Shown: positions 8,549 through 16,265, counted from the first letter of the stretch. The stretch: DNA of 18,094 bases from an uncultured Eubacteriales bacterium (GCA_902496345.1 CABVAP010000034.1:1-18094), one strand, 5' to 3'. Numbers and translations are program-made. Notes: generated by a model not told the origin, from the sequence alone.

Positions 8549-8884
8549 TTACATAAAATAATATAAAATAAACCCAATAAATAAGCATAAAGAAATTATT
8601 GATATATTGAGTATTTTATCCCACTTTTTAGTCTTTTTACTTTTTTGAGGTTTAGAAACGACAGTTTTCTGTGCCTTTGGTGGATTTGTTTTTGAATATA
8701 CAGAGCTTAAATCATTTTGTTGATATTTTCGCATCATATAGCTGTTTATAATTTTTTCTGCTTCAGAAACAAAATTTTTAGGCATATTTTTTCTATCGCC
8801 AGAATCTTTCAGAATAAAGATAGCCTGTTCAAACCACCTTGAGCTTCCACCCTTTATAAGAATAACTTTTTTATCCTCGTTCAT
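8549..8884 (-). CDS. Small C-terminally membrane-anchored protein, unknown function
   Basis: A 111-residue protein with a compact N-terminal part (IKGGSSRWFEQAIFIL at 10-25, then a helical stretch to about 58), a Pro/Lys/Ser-rich basic linker (about 64-89) and one transmembrane segment ending the protein (about 91-110), so it is probably tail-anchored with its head in the cytoplasm. The start at 8884 has GGAGG at spacing 8; a longer frame to 8923 lacks a site. It is the first gene behind the promoter at 8932-8961 and is followed by tilS 17 bp later (with the start used here), so it is in the tilS-hpt operon. I do not recognise the family. Confidence 0.8.
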   Translation of the reverse strand: MNEDKKVILIKGGSSRWFEQAIFILKDSGDRKNMPKNFVSEAEKIINSYMMRKYQQNDLSSVYSKTNPPKAQKTVVSKPQKSKKTKKWDKILNISIISLCLFIGFILYYFM

Positions 8885-8931
8885 AGCTATAACCTCCATA
8901 TCTGTAATAATAAGCTTATACATAATAGGAA

Positions 8932-8961
8932 AGTATAACCAAGTTTAAGTTTGTTATTCAA
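8932..8961 (-). promoter_or_regulatory. Sigma-A promoter for the small protein-tilS-hpt operon
   Basis: Reading leftward, TTGAAT (8956-8961) and TATACT (8932-8937) are separated by 18 bp. The pair lies 48 bp upstream of the first start codon and just after the terminator of the preceding unit, a natural place for a promoter. Confidence 0.65.
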
Positions 8962-8980
8962 TCGCATTTATTTTAAGATT

Positions 8981-9012
8981 AAAAATAGGGACGGTCAACA
9001 GACGCCCCTATT
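8981..9012 (-). terminator. Intrinsic terminator after the lipoprotein gene
   Basis: AATAGGG (8984-8990) pairs with CCCTATT (9006-9012), extended by three further pairs (one G-U on the minus-strand RNA), with a 9-nt loop. On the minus strand the stem runs into a short U tract. It lies about 33 bp past the stop of the gene ending at 9045. Confidence 0.75.
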
Positions 9013-9044
9013 TATTATTAAGTTACAAAATCATCAAATAATAG

Positions 9045-10406
9045 CTATCTAGTATAAAGTGTGTCATTTTCGCTGTCACTTTTTATAGCTATATAGTCGT
9101 CATTACCGTTGTTATCGAAATCACCGACAATATATTCCGTTCCATAGTCAGCAGAATATGACTTAAAGCCATAGTCTTCTATAACATATTTTGTAGATGT
9201 TTTCAAATAATCATCAGTGATATAAATTTCCTTGCTTCCGTCACCGTTTATATCACCAACATAAAACCTATTTTCGATAGATTCAAGAGATAAATGTGTT
9301 CTCCAAATAAGCGTTGGAAATTCGGCCAAATGATATATAAATATGTTGGTATTATCTGTCATAATAAATTCCAAAACTCCGTCATTTTCAATATCAGCAG
9401 ACTTAATTTTTTCAACCCATTGTTTAAGCTGATACTGTCTTGATTTTGAAAAATTACCATCTGAATTTACGAAAACGTCAATACCCTTTCCTCTTGAAAC
9501 AAAGACTTCACCGTTATTATAATCAAGAGAGCCATAGCTACTTACATCAAGCTTACAATCATTAAATTTTTTATTATATTTATCATCAAAGAATACAATT
9601 TTGTTAGATATAAGAAATTCTTCACCGTTTATATCAGCATCAGTAAGCCCATTTTCTTTCATTTCCTGTATGTCTTCCTGACTGTGTATAACTTCGTGGT
9701 CAGTTTTTTTCTTAGTTCCGAGTAAGATAGCAACAGTTCCATCATCATCAAATGAAATATCCATAGGAAAAAGTCCTTCTTTTGAAAAATCAAGTTCTTT
9801 TTCAAGAGAAAAATCGCCGTCATTAAACTTAAAGAACTTTGCTTTTTCATCAGCGATTACCCCAACAATAGAAGTTTTAGGGCAATAATCATCAAAGCCA
9901 TCAAATTGTCTTTTTATTTCCTTTTGTGAAAACTGTTCTGTTTTTCCAGAGTTTTCTGTTTTTCCACTAAACTCTCCATCTTCGAATGTATTAATTTCAG
10001 AAAGAGCATATATAGTGTTGCCAGAAACGTAATATCCACAAACGATTTCATCATTAACAAAATAGAAAGAAGCCTTTCCTGCCTCGTCATTGTTAAAGTG
10101 GAAAAGACGCATAGTAGCTAAAATAGCAGTTTTTCCTTTATAATCTTCAATGTCAAATCCCTCTTTTGATGTAGCCCTCACAATGTCATTAAATCTAGGG
10201 TTATCTTCGTTAGGGACTTTCTCTTGTTCATAAGATATGCTTTTATCATCATAATTCCAGCGATACTTTTTAACCAGTTCATTTATTTTAGAATTGTATG
10301 AATCTTTTGTTTCCTGTTCGATAGAAAAGATTTCTTCTGTTTTGCCACAAGAGGCAAACCCAAAAGAAAGGATAAAAGCAATCATAACAATAAGAATTTT
10401 TCTCAT
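9045..10406 (-). CDS. Lipoprotein with FG-GAP/VCBS-like calcium-loop repeats
   Basis: A 453-residue secreted lipoprotein: a hydrophobic signal (about 4-16) ends in the lipobox FASC with Cys20. The C-terminal part has three Asp/Asn-rich loops of the type seen in FG-GAP/VCBS beta-propeller blades, at 338-347 (DIENDGVLEF), 385-394 (DINGDGSKEI) and 429-438 (DFDNNGNDDY), spaced 44-47 residues apart; a fourth, weaker one is near 219-229. The chain is therefore probably a surface propeller, with Ca binding likely; the ligand is unknown. The ATG at 10406 follows AAGGTG; an in-frame GTG at 10418 lies in that site. It follows the zinc-ribbon gene by 26 bp and is probably co-transcribed. No enzyme motif is seen. 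Confidence 0.85.
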   Translation of the reverse strand: MRKILIVMIAFILSFGFASCGKTEEIFSIEQETKDSYNSKINELVKKYRWNYDDKSISYEQEKVPNEDNPRFNDIVRATSKEGFDIEDYKGKTAILATMRLFHFNNDEAGKASFYFVNDEIVCGYYVSGNTIYALSEINTFEDGEFSGKTENSGKTEQFSQKEIKRQFDGFDDYCPKTSIVGVIADEKAKFFKFNDGDFSLEKELDFSKEGLFPMDISFDDDGTVAILLGTKKKTDHEVIHSQEDIQEMKENGLTDADINGEEFLISNKIVFFDDKYNKKFNDCKLDVSSYGSLDYNNGEVFVSRGKGIDVFVNSDGNFSKSRQYQLKQWVEKIKSADIENDGVLEFIMTDNTNIFIYHLAEFPTLIWRTHLSLESIENRFYVGDINGDGSKEIYITDDYLKTSTKYVIEDYGFKSYSADYGTEYIVGDFDNNGNDDYIAIKSDSENDTLYTR

Positions 10407-10432
10407 AAAGTCGTTCACCTTTTTTATGTTTC

Positions 10433-10846
10433 TTATGACCTACCAAAATTTGTGTGCATTCTAGGGCCATTTCTTTTGTTCTTGTCATCAGTCACAGGTG
10501 TTTTTTCTGCAACCTTTTTGTAAACAGTTTTAACATCGTCCATAACTTTTTTCTCACATTCAGGGCAATATTTACCTGATTTTATAGGACTACCACATTT
10601 CATACATTTAAGATAATCTCCAAGACCTTTAGAAACCTCAAGTCTGCCTTCACGTAAAAATCTTTCAATTTCAGCGACAGAAACACCTGTTTCATCAGAA
10701 ACCTTGATTAAAGAGCTATCAGGGTTTTCTTTAAGATAATCTTTAACGAGGTTAAATTTATCTTCTTCTTTCTTCAAACATTCGTTGCAAATTCTGCCTG
10801 TTCCATAATGAAGTTTACCACATCTTTTACAATTTCTAAGTTCCAT
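10433..10846 (-). CDS. Double zinc-ribbon protein, YvyF-like (TIGR03826-type)
   Basis: A 137-residue cytoplasmic protein with two four-Cys zinc knuckles: Cys6/Cys9 with Cys20/Cys23, and Cys81/Cys84 with Cys94/Cys97. Between them is a helical region (about 25-70) holding a helix-turn-helix-like stretch, KVSDETGVSVAEIERFLREGRL (split at 48-69). This architecture and wording match the flagellar-operon protein YvyF of Bacillus as I remember it, but there are no flagellar genes in the window and the partner gene is a lipoprotein. The tail (112-137) is basic and probably disordered. The start has a strong GGGGGG site 6 bp upstream. The HTH-like part suggests a regulatory or protein-binding role, but the function is not established. 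Confidence 0.82.
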   Translation of the reverse strand: MELRNCKRCGKLHYGTGRICNECLKKEEDKFNLVKDYLKENPDSSLIKVSDETGVSVAEIERFLREGRLEVSKGLGDYLKCMKCGSPIKSGKYCPECEKKVMDDVKTVYKKVAEKTPVTDDKNKRNGPRMHTNFGRS

Positions 10847-10911
10847 ACCAATCCCCCCAAAAAAGTTTTATATATGATAAATGCACTTTATTTTAATAAT
10901 ACCTTTTCTAT

Positions 10912-10917
10912 AGTATA
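10912..10917 (-). promoter_or_regulatory. Possible -10 element for the zinc-ribbon/lipoprotein operon
   Basis: On the minus strand TATACT lies 66 bp upstream of the ATG at 10846, but I see no convincing -35 at 16-18 bp. It is divergent from the riboswitch promoter. Confidence 0.35.
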
Positions 10918-10971
10918 CAATACTTTAAACAAAAAATAAATACAAAATTGCAAATTTTTATAAAAAAATAA

Positions 10972-10999
10972 TTGACAAGCCAAAAAAATATGATATACT
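10972..10999 (+). promoter_or_regulatory. Sigma-A promoter of the preQ1-controlled operon
   Basis: A perfect TTGACA (10972-10977) and TATACT (10994-10999), 16 bp apart, lie in an A/T-rich stretch. Transcription would begin near 11006, leaving a leader of about 235 nt before the first start codon, which holds the aptamer and terminator. Confidence 0.8.
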
Positions 11000-11065
11000 G
11001 TAGTCTGGAACTTGACTTTTAGATTATCTTGTTATTTTCTATTGGTGAGTTTTTACAATTTATAA

Positions 11066-11106
11066 AGACAGTTCGTAACCATCCTGTCTGTAAACAAAAC
11101 TAAGGG
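11066..11106 (+). ncRNA. preQ1-I riboswitch aptamer
   Basis: Stem P1 is AGACAG (11066-11071) with CTGTCT (11084-11089), closing the loop TTCGTAACCATC. An A-rich tail, TAAACAAAACTAAGG (11091-11105), follows and would form the H-type pseudoknot through its GG and the loop's CC. The loop GTAACC and tail ACAAAACnAAGG closely resemble the Thermoanaerobacter tengcongensis preQ1-I aptamer as I remember it. The downstream genes (queuine lyase candidate and queuosine-precursor transporter) agree with the ligand. Confidence 0.85.
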
Positions 11107-11176
11107 CCCAGTATATGCAAAATGTTTGTATTTTTTGCGTGTACACTATACGTATGCCCCTTTGTGGGCTTTTTTT
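11099..11176 (+). terminator. Riboswitch expression platform: attenuator with antiterminator
   Basis: GCCC (11156-11159) can pair with GGGC (11166-11169), followed by seven T (11170-11176), making a compact terminator. The aptamer tail ACTAAGGG (11099-11106) is complementary at 7 of 8 positions to CCCTTTGT (11158-11165), so in the ligand-free RNA it could block that stem. An alternative longer stem pairs GCCCA (11106-11110) with TGGGC (11165-11169). The predicted result is transcription stop when preQ1 is bound. Confidence 0.65.
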
Positions 11177-11240
11177 ATTTTTATAATAATTTTGTACAAA
11201 TGAAATTAATTTCGCAGAAAGATTGAACGGAGGAAAACAA

Positions 11241-11945
11241 ATGGAATTAAACCGTTATTCCGTAATTAACGAAAAAAACAAAAGAGAAATCGTATTGTTG
11301 CGAGGAAACGGCTGTAAATGGAGAAGATGTCGCTTTTGTGATTATCATCTTGACTTTGACCTTGATGATAATAAAAACTATGAACTAAATAGGTCTGTTT
11401 TAGAAAACGTAACGGGTGTTTATGGTGTTTTAGAAGTGATAAATTCAGGAAGTTTTGTAGATTTAGATAAAAAGACAATAGAGTTAATAAAAGATATATG
11501 TGTCAAAAAATCAATCAAAAAACTTCATTTTGAGTGTCATTGGCTTCATAAAGATACAATATATGATTTCAAAAAATATTTTTCAAATTTTGGGATTACA
11601 GTAAAAATCAAAAGTGGCATTGAAACTTTTGACTATAATTTCCGTGAAAAATACTTTATAAAAGGTATTCCAGACGTTTCCCCAGAAGTACTTTCTGAAT
11701 ATTTTGATGAGGTTTGTTTACTTTTCGGAGTAAGTGGACAAACCGAGGAATCTATGGAAAATGACATAGAAACTGGTTTAAAATACTTTGATAGAGTTTG
11801 CGTAAACATAATGGTCGACAACGGTATGCCAGTAAAACCAGATTTAGATGTCATTAAAACATTCAAAGAAAAATTATATCCAAAATATATCAACCTTGAA
11901 AGAGTCGATATTTTGATTGAAAACACTGACTTTGGCGTTGGTTGA
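11241..11945 (+). CDS. queL: Radical-SAM protein, likely queuine lyase (QueL)
   Basis: A 234-residue protein with three clustered cysteines, Cys25, Cys30 and Cys33 (CKWRRCRFC), in a CX4CX2C arrangement that would bind the 4Fe-4S cluster of a radical-SAM enzyme; the usual spacing is CX3CX2C. The rest reads as a short, incomplete-barrel radical-SAM domain. From established work in Clostridioides difficile, QueL converts salvaged queuine to preQ1 and works with a YhhQ transporter. The preQ1 riboswitch upstream and yhhQ 48 bp downstream make this the best assignment; the motif alone would only support a radical-SAM protein. The ATG at 11241 follows GGAGG at spacing 7; an in-frame TTG at 11223 precedes that site and is rejected. 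Confidence 0.78.
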   Translation: MELNRYSVINEKNKREIVLLRGNGCKWRRCRFCDYHLDFDLDDNKNYELNRSVLENVTGVYGVLEVINSGSFVDLDKKTIELIKDICVKKSIKKLHFECHWLHKDTIYDFKKYFSNFGITVKIKSGIETFDYNFREKYFIKGIPDVSPEVLSEYFDEVCLLFGVSGQTEESMENDIETGLKYFDRVCVNIMVDNGMPVKPDLDVIKTFKEKLYPKYINLERVDILIENTDFGVG

Positions 11946-11993
11946 TATAATTGTTTAATTATCCAATTTTTTTAAAATGAAAGGAAGAAAAAA

Positions 11994-12692
11994 ATGACTA
12001 ATGAATTAATGCTTATTATAAGCCTAGTTGGAATATACGGGGCTGTAGTTTTGTGGTTTGTTTTGTTTGGAGAAAATGGACTTTTCTGTTTTTCCGTTTT
12101 GGCAACTATAGCAGCAAACATAGAAGTACTTATTTTAATCGATGCCTATGGAATGGAACAGACTTTAGGAAATATCTTATTTGGTGCAACATTCCTTATA
12201 ACTGACATTTTAAGCGAAGTAAAGGGCAAAAAATTTGCACAAAAAGCCGTAAATATGAGTATGTTTGCGTCAGTTTGTTTTATATTATTAAGTCAGTCTT
12301 GGTTCTTATACACTCCAAGCGAGAACGATTTTATTTTTCCAGCTGTAAATGATATCTTTTCAAACACACCAAGGGTTATGTTTGCAAGTTTACTTGTTTA
12401 CTTTATTTCACAAAGATTTGACGTATGGGCATACCACAAATGGTGGGATTTCACAACAAAAAAATTCGGTGACCCTAAAAAATACCTTTGGTTAAGAAAT
12501 AACGGTTCAACTCTTATTTCACAACTTATAAACAACGTATTGTTTACTTTTGCTTGTTTCTTTGGAGTTTACGATATAGACACACTTATAAATATATGTA
12601 TTTCAAGTTACGTAATATTTATTGTAACAAGTCTTGCCGATACACCTGCTGTTTACTTTGCAAGATACATTCACAATAAAAGACAAGCGTAA
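11994..12692 (+). CDS. yhhQ: Queuosine-precursor transporter, YhhQ/VUT family
   Basis: A 232-residue integral membrane protein of the VUT_1 (YhhQ) family, which imports queuosine precursors such as queuine or preQ1. About six hydrophobic segments are visible, starting near residues 4, 30, 55, 82, 125 and 178-215. Family marks are FLITDILSEVKGKKFA (residues 66-81), ISQRFDVWAYHKW (138-150) and LADTPAVYFAR near the C-terminus (about 216-226). The ATG at 11994 follows AAAGGAAG. It is the second gene of the riboswitch operon, so transport is under preQ1 control. Which precursor it carries cannot be read from sequence; the queuine lyase candidate next to it argues for queuine. Confidence 0.93.
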   Translation: MTNELMLIISLVGIYGAVVLWFVLFGENGLFCFSVLATIAANIEVLILIDAYGMEQTLGNILFGATFLITDILSEVKGKKFAQKAVNMSMFASVCFILLSQSWFLYTPSENDFIFPAVNDIFSNTPRVMFASLLVYFISQRFDVWAYHKWWDFTTKKFGDPKKYLWLRNNGSTLISQLINNVLFTFACFFGVYDIDTLINICISSYVIFIVTSLADTPAVYFARYIHNKRQA

Positions 12693-12741
12693 AAATTTTA
12701 GGACATTACCTCACAACCCCACTAACTTTTGTGTTAAAAAT

Positions 12742-12766
12742 AAGATTTTCGATAAATTATCTTTTT
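12742..12766 (+). terminator. Possible weak terminator after yhhQ
   Basis: AAGAT (12742-12746) can pair with ATCTT (12759-12763) ahead of a run of T, 50 bp past the yhhQ stop. The stem is short and A/T-rich, so this is only a possibility; 13004-13043 is far stronger. Confidence 0.3.
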
Positions 12767-12776
12767 ATCATAAATA

Positions 12777-12960
12777 AAGTTGGCGAAGCCGATATAAAGT
12801 TTAGGTTCAGCCTCTTCAATAAGCACCACAAAGAATGTGGTCGGCTTTAGCCGACTTTTGCATAACAAAAGTACTGACCTAGCTGGTAGGATTTGTGGTA
12901 ACGCCCCAAGGTTTTTAATTCTTCAAAAGCATTTTTGGAAGTTTGAAACCTTTTTTGCGA
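12777..12960. other. Structured intergenic region of unknown function
   Basis: Part of the 363-bp gap between yhhQ and the efflux operon, which has no convincing gene. Three hairpins stand back to back: ACCACA/TGTGGT (12825-12841, loop AAGAA), GTCGGC/GCCGAC (12840-12855, loop TTTA) and ACTTTTG/CAAAAGT (12854-12872, loop CATAA), with a related GGCGAAGCC element near 12782-12790. A 61-codon minus-strand frame (12847-13032) crosses it but starts with TTG inside the terminator and has no ribosome site. It may be a second interspersed element or a small RNA. Confidence 0.45.
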
Positions 12961-13003
12961 TAGAAAAAGAGTTCTTGTAAAAACTATATTAATTTTAAAC
13001 AAT

Positions 13004-13043
13004 AAAAAAATCCCATTGAGGTTAAACCTCAACGGGATTTTTT
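13004..13043. terminator. Bidirectional intrinsic terminator
   Basis: A 12-bp stem (13011-13022 with 13026-13037) with a single A-C mismatch and a TAA loop is flanked by seven A on the left and six T on the right, so both strands end in a U tract. On the minus strand it lies 13 bp past the stop of the RND permease; on the plus strand it would stop read-through from yhhQ. Confidence 0.9.
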
Positions 13044-13055
13044 ATTTTCTATTTT

Positions 13056-16000
13056 TTATTTTTCTTCTTTTTTATCTTTATTTTCTTTTTCGCCAGAGTT
13101 TCTCATCTTAGCAAGTTTCTTTTCAGCACGTCTTGCGTTTCTTTTTTCTTTTCTAACTCTTCTTCTTTCTTTTATGTTGTTGTAGCCAACATAAATTGCA
13201 GGTATAAATAAAAGAGTGATAAGAGTAGATAAAGAAAGACCATAAACCATAACAGTAGCAAGACCTGTCATCATTTCAGCACCTTCACTTGTACTAATCA
13301 TCATAGGAACCATACCACAAACAGTAGTAAGTGTTGACATAAGGATAGGACGTAAACGAGCAGGACCAGCAACCTTCATAGCTTCTGTATAGTCAAGTCC
13401 TCTTTCTCTTATAAGGAGGTTGGTATAGTCAACTAAAACGATAGCATTGTTTACAACTACACCGGCAAGCATAATAAGACCGAGGAAACCAGTCATAGAA
13501 AGTGACTCACCCGCAATAAACAAACCAAGTATACCACCTGTCATAGCGATAGGCATAGAACCCATAATCATAAGAGGATAAGAGAAAGCCTCAAACTGAG
13601 CAGCCATAATCATATAAACGAGGAGTATAGCAAGTAATAAAGCGCTACCAAGACCGCTGAAAGCTTCATTCATATCTTCAGAGTTACCACCAAATTTATA
13701 AGTATAACCCTCTGGCATAATTATTTCACTGTCAAGCTTAGCCTTAACCTGATTACTTGCAGAGTTAAGGTCAATGTTATCAAGGTTAGCAGTAACAGAA
13801 ACATATTTCTGTTGATTATCTCTTGTGATAGTAGTAGGAGTTTCCTCTGATGTAATTACAGCAAGTTCTCTAAGTGGAACAGACTCGCCTTTTGAAGTAG
13901 GAATGAGGATACTTTCAACATCTTTAATATAGTTAATCTTGTCAGAATCCTGCATAACTCTGATGTCATATTCATCACCATCAATTTTATAAGTGGTAGC
14001 AACAGTACCATAAACAGCAGTTCTTACGATACTTGCAACAGATGAAGCAGTTATTCCATAAGCAGCAGCTTTCTTTCTGTCAATAACAATAGTAGTTTGA
14101 GGAGCAGCCTCTTCAACAGAAGATTTAACATCAGAAAGTCCTGAAACACCTTGCATTGATTTAACAAACTGATTAGAGAGTTCCTCTAAAGTATCAATTT
14201 CATCACCTTGAATTTGAATTTCAAGACCACCGTTTGAGAAACGACCTGATGAACCGCCGGATTCTTCAACTTCTATTTCAGCACCGGCAATATTTGTAAA
14301 TTTGCTTCTCATAGCTCTTGCAACATCAGCAGAACTACGTTCTCTTAATTCTTTGTCAACAAGTTCAATAGTAACAGATGCTGTATCTTCAGAACCACCT
14401 GTTAAGGCAGACATACCACTTCCGCCACCTGTTGAGAAAGAAATATTTTCAATTTCAGGGAATTCAGCCTCTCTGCATTCATCAATAATATTTATAATTT
14501 TCCAAGTAACGTCACCGGTTTCTTCAACCCTTGTACCTGTAGGCATAGTAATAGAGATAGAAACCTGGCCGTTATCAGAAGAAGGCATAAAGTCAAATCC
14601 AACATAAGGAAGACAGAAACCAGTACCAATGATACATAATATAACAATAAATACAGTAATCTTTTTACGTTTTAATGCTTTGCCAAGAATGGTTTTATAA
14701 CCTGCTTCAATGGCAGAAAGTATGTAACCAACAACATCAAGAGCAATAGTAAATATATTCTTTCTTTTGTGAATATTAGCAGTAGCTGTTTCCGGTTTAA
14801 GTATTACAGAAGAACACATAGGAACGAAAGTAAGAGCTACAACTAAAGAAGCAGTAAGCGAATATGTAATTGTAAGACAAAGATCAGTAAAAAGTTCAGC
14901 AACCATACCACCTGCAAAAGCAGGGATAGGGAGGAAAACTGCGATAGTAGTAAGGGTTGAAGCGAAGATTGAAGTACCAACCTCTCTAGCACCCTCAATA
15001 GAAGCTGTTCTTCTGTCAACACCCTCCTCAAGCTTCTTGTAAATACTTTCAAGAACAACAATAGAGTTGTCAACGAGCATACCAATACCAAGAGTAAGAC
15101 CACCCAAACTCATAAGGTTGATAGTCATACCCGTAAAGTACATAAGAGCGATAGTCGTAATAATTGAAATAGGCATTGAAAGACCTACAACAAGAGTTGA
15201 CTTGAAGTTTCTAAGGAATAAGAAAAGTATGATAACCGCAAGTATGATACCTTGTAGGGCAGAAGTAACAACGTTAGAAATAGAGTTGTTAATCTGGTCG
15301 GCAGGGTCATTAATAACAAGGAAATCAAGGTCAGAGTTTTCAGCCTTAATTTTTTCAAGTTCAGATAAAACAGCAGCAGACATACTAACTGTGTTACCTG
15401 TAGAGGTTTTTCTAACAGAGATAAGAACACTCTCTTTTCCGTTAGTATAAGATTCACTTGTAGCATCTTTGTAAACTTCCTGAATATCAGCAAAATCTCT
15501 AAGATAAACAGTAGAACCGTTAGAGAGAGTAAAAGGAATGTTCTTTACTTCCTCCATATCTTTAAATTCACCTTTAACACGTAAAGTAAGATTTTTGTCA
15601 CCCTGTTCAATACTACCCATAGGAGTATTAGAGTTTTCAGAACGTAACATACTGCTAATGGTAGATTCAGAAAGACCATAACCTCTTACTTTATCTTCTT
15701 TAAGGATAATACGATATTCTTTTTCACGACCACCAGTAACAGAAACACTGGCAACGCTGTCTTGTCTTTCAAGTCTATCTGTGATTTTGTCATCAACTAA
15801 AGTTTTAAGTTCTGTAATGTCTTTAGTTTCGCTGGAAATACTGATACTTAAAGAAACCATTGAGTTAGGGTCGATTTTAATAATCATAGGCTCATCTGCA
15901 TCATCAGGCAAACTACCTTTAACAAGGTCAACTTTTTCACGAACATCAATAGCCGCCATATCAACATCTGTAGATGAATCAAACTGAATCATAACCATAG

Positions 16001-16265
16001 ATGAACCATTAGAGGTAGTAGACGTAAGTTCATCAAGACCAGAAACCGTACCAACGGCATTTTCGATAGGTTCGGTAATAAGTGTTTCGATTTCCTCAGA
16101 ACCAACACCGTCATAAGTTGTCATAACTAAGACAACCGGTATATTCATATTAGGATAAAGGTCCATTTTAAGGTTAGTAAGTGAGATAACACCAAAAGCA
16201 ATCGCTGCAAGAACGCACATAAGTATTGTTACGGGGCGTCTTACGGCTGTTTTAGATAAATTCAT
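13056..16265 (-). CDS. RND-family efflux permease (HAE1/AcrB type)
   Basis: A 1069-residue inner-membrane proton antiporter of the hydrophobic/amphiphilic efflux class. It has the usual duplicated layout: TM1 (about 13-32), a large outer loop, TM2-6 (about 335-490), a basic/cytoplasmic link, TM7 (about 535-553), a second outer loop and TM8-12 (about 875-1020). The TM4 relay reads GMLVDNSIVVLES (395-407), with Asp399-Asn400 where AcrB has Asp-Asp. A highly charged tail (about 1030-1069) ends the protein. It starts 3 bp after the adaptor's stop with a GGGGG site. The substrate is unknown; with no outer-membrane channel in a Gram-positive cell it must expel substrate past the membrane directly or with the adaptor. 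Confidence 0.95.
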   Translation of the reverse strand: MNLSKTAVRRPVTILMCVLAAIAFGVISLTNLKMDLYPNMNIPVVLVMTTYDGVGSEEIETLITEPIENAVGTVSGLDELTSTTSNGSSMVMIQFDSSTDVDMAAIDVREKVDLVKGSLPDDADEPMIIKIDPNSMVSLSISISSETKDITELKTLVDDKITDRLERQDSVASVSVTGGREKEYRIILKEDKVRGYGLSESTISSMLRSENSNTPMGSIEQGDKNLTLRVKGEFKDMEEVKNIPFTLSNGSTVYLRDFADIQEVYKDATSESYTNGKESVLISVRKTSTGNTVSMSAAVLSELEKIKAENSDLDFLVINDPADQINNSISNVVTSALQGIILAVIILFLFLRNFKSTLVVGLSMPISIITTIALMYFTGMTINLMSLGGLTLGIGMLVDNSIVVLESIYKKLEEGVDRRTASIEGAREVGTSIFASTLTTIAVFLPIPAFAGGMVAELFTDLCLTITYSLTASLVVALTFVPMCSSVILKPETATANIHKRKNIFTIALDVVGYILSAIEAGYKTILGKALKRKKITVFIVILCIIGTGFCLPYVGFDFMPSSDNGQVSISITMPTGTRVEETGDVTWKIINIIDECREAEFPEIENISFSTGGGSGMSALTGGSEDTASVTIELVDKELRERSSADVARAMRSKFTNIAGAEIEVEESGGSSGRFSNGGLEIQIQGDEIDTLEELSNQFVKSMQGVSGLSDVKSSVEEAAPQTTIVIDRKKAAAYGITASSVASIVRTAVYGTVATTYKIDGDEYDIRVMQDSDKINYIKDVESILIPTSKGESVPLRELAVITSEETPTTITRDNQQKYVSVTANLDNIDLNSASNQVKAKLDSEIIMPEGYTYKFGGNSEDMNEAFSGLGSALLLAILLVYMIMAAQFEAFSYPLMIMGSMPIAMTGGILGLFIAGESLSMTGFLGLIMLAGVVVNNAIVLVDYTNLLIRERGLDYTEAMKVAGPARLRPILMSTLTTVCGMVPMMISTSEGAEMMTGLATVMVYGLSLSTLITLLFIPAIYVGYNNIKERRRVRKEKRNARRAEKKLAKMRNSGEKENKDKKEEK

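Noticed and set aside
11006..11060. A second riboswitch in the leader ahead of the preQ1 aptamer
   Set aside because: The 55 nt between the start site and the aptamer show no stable stem and no match to an aptamer I know.
12847..13032. 61-codon minus-strand ORF between yhhQ and the RND operon
   Set aside because: It starts with TTG inside the bidirectional terminator, has no ribosome site and runs through the hairpin cluster. Treated as part of a structured region, not as a gene.
15067..15493. ORFs on both strands inside the RND permease gene
   Set aside because: Leucine- and isoleucine-rich frames are shadows of the transmembrane codons; no ribosome sites or family features.
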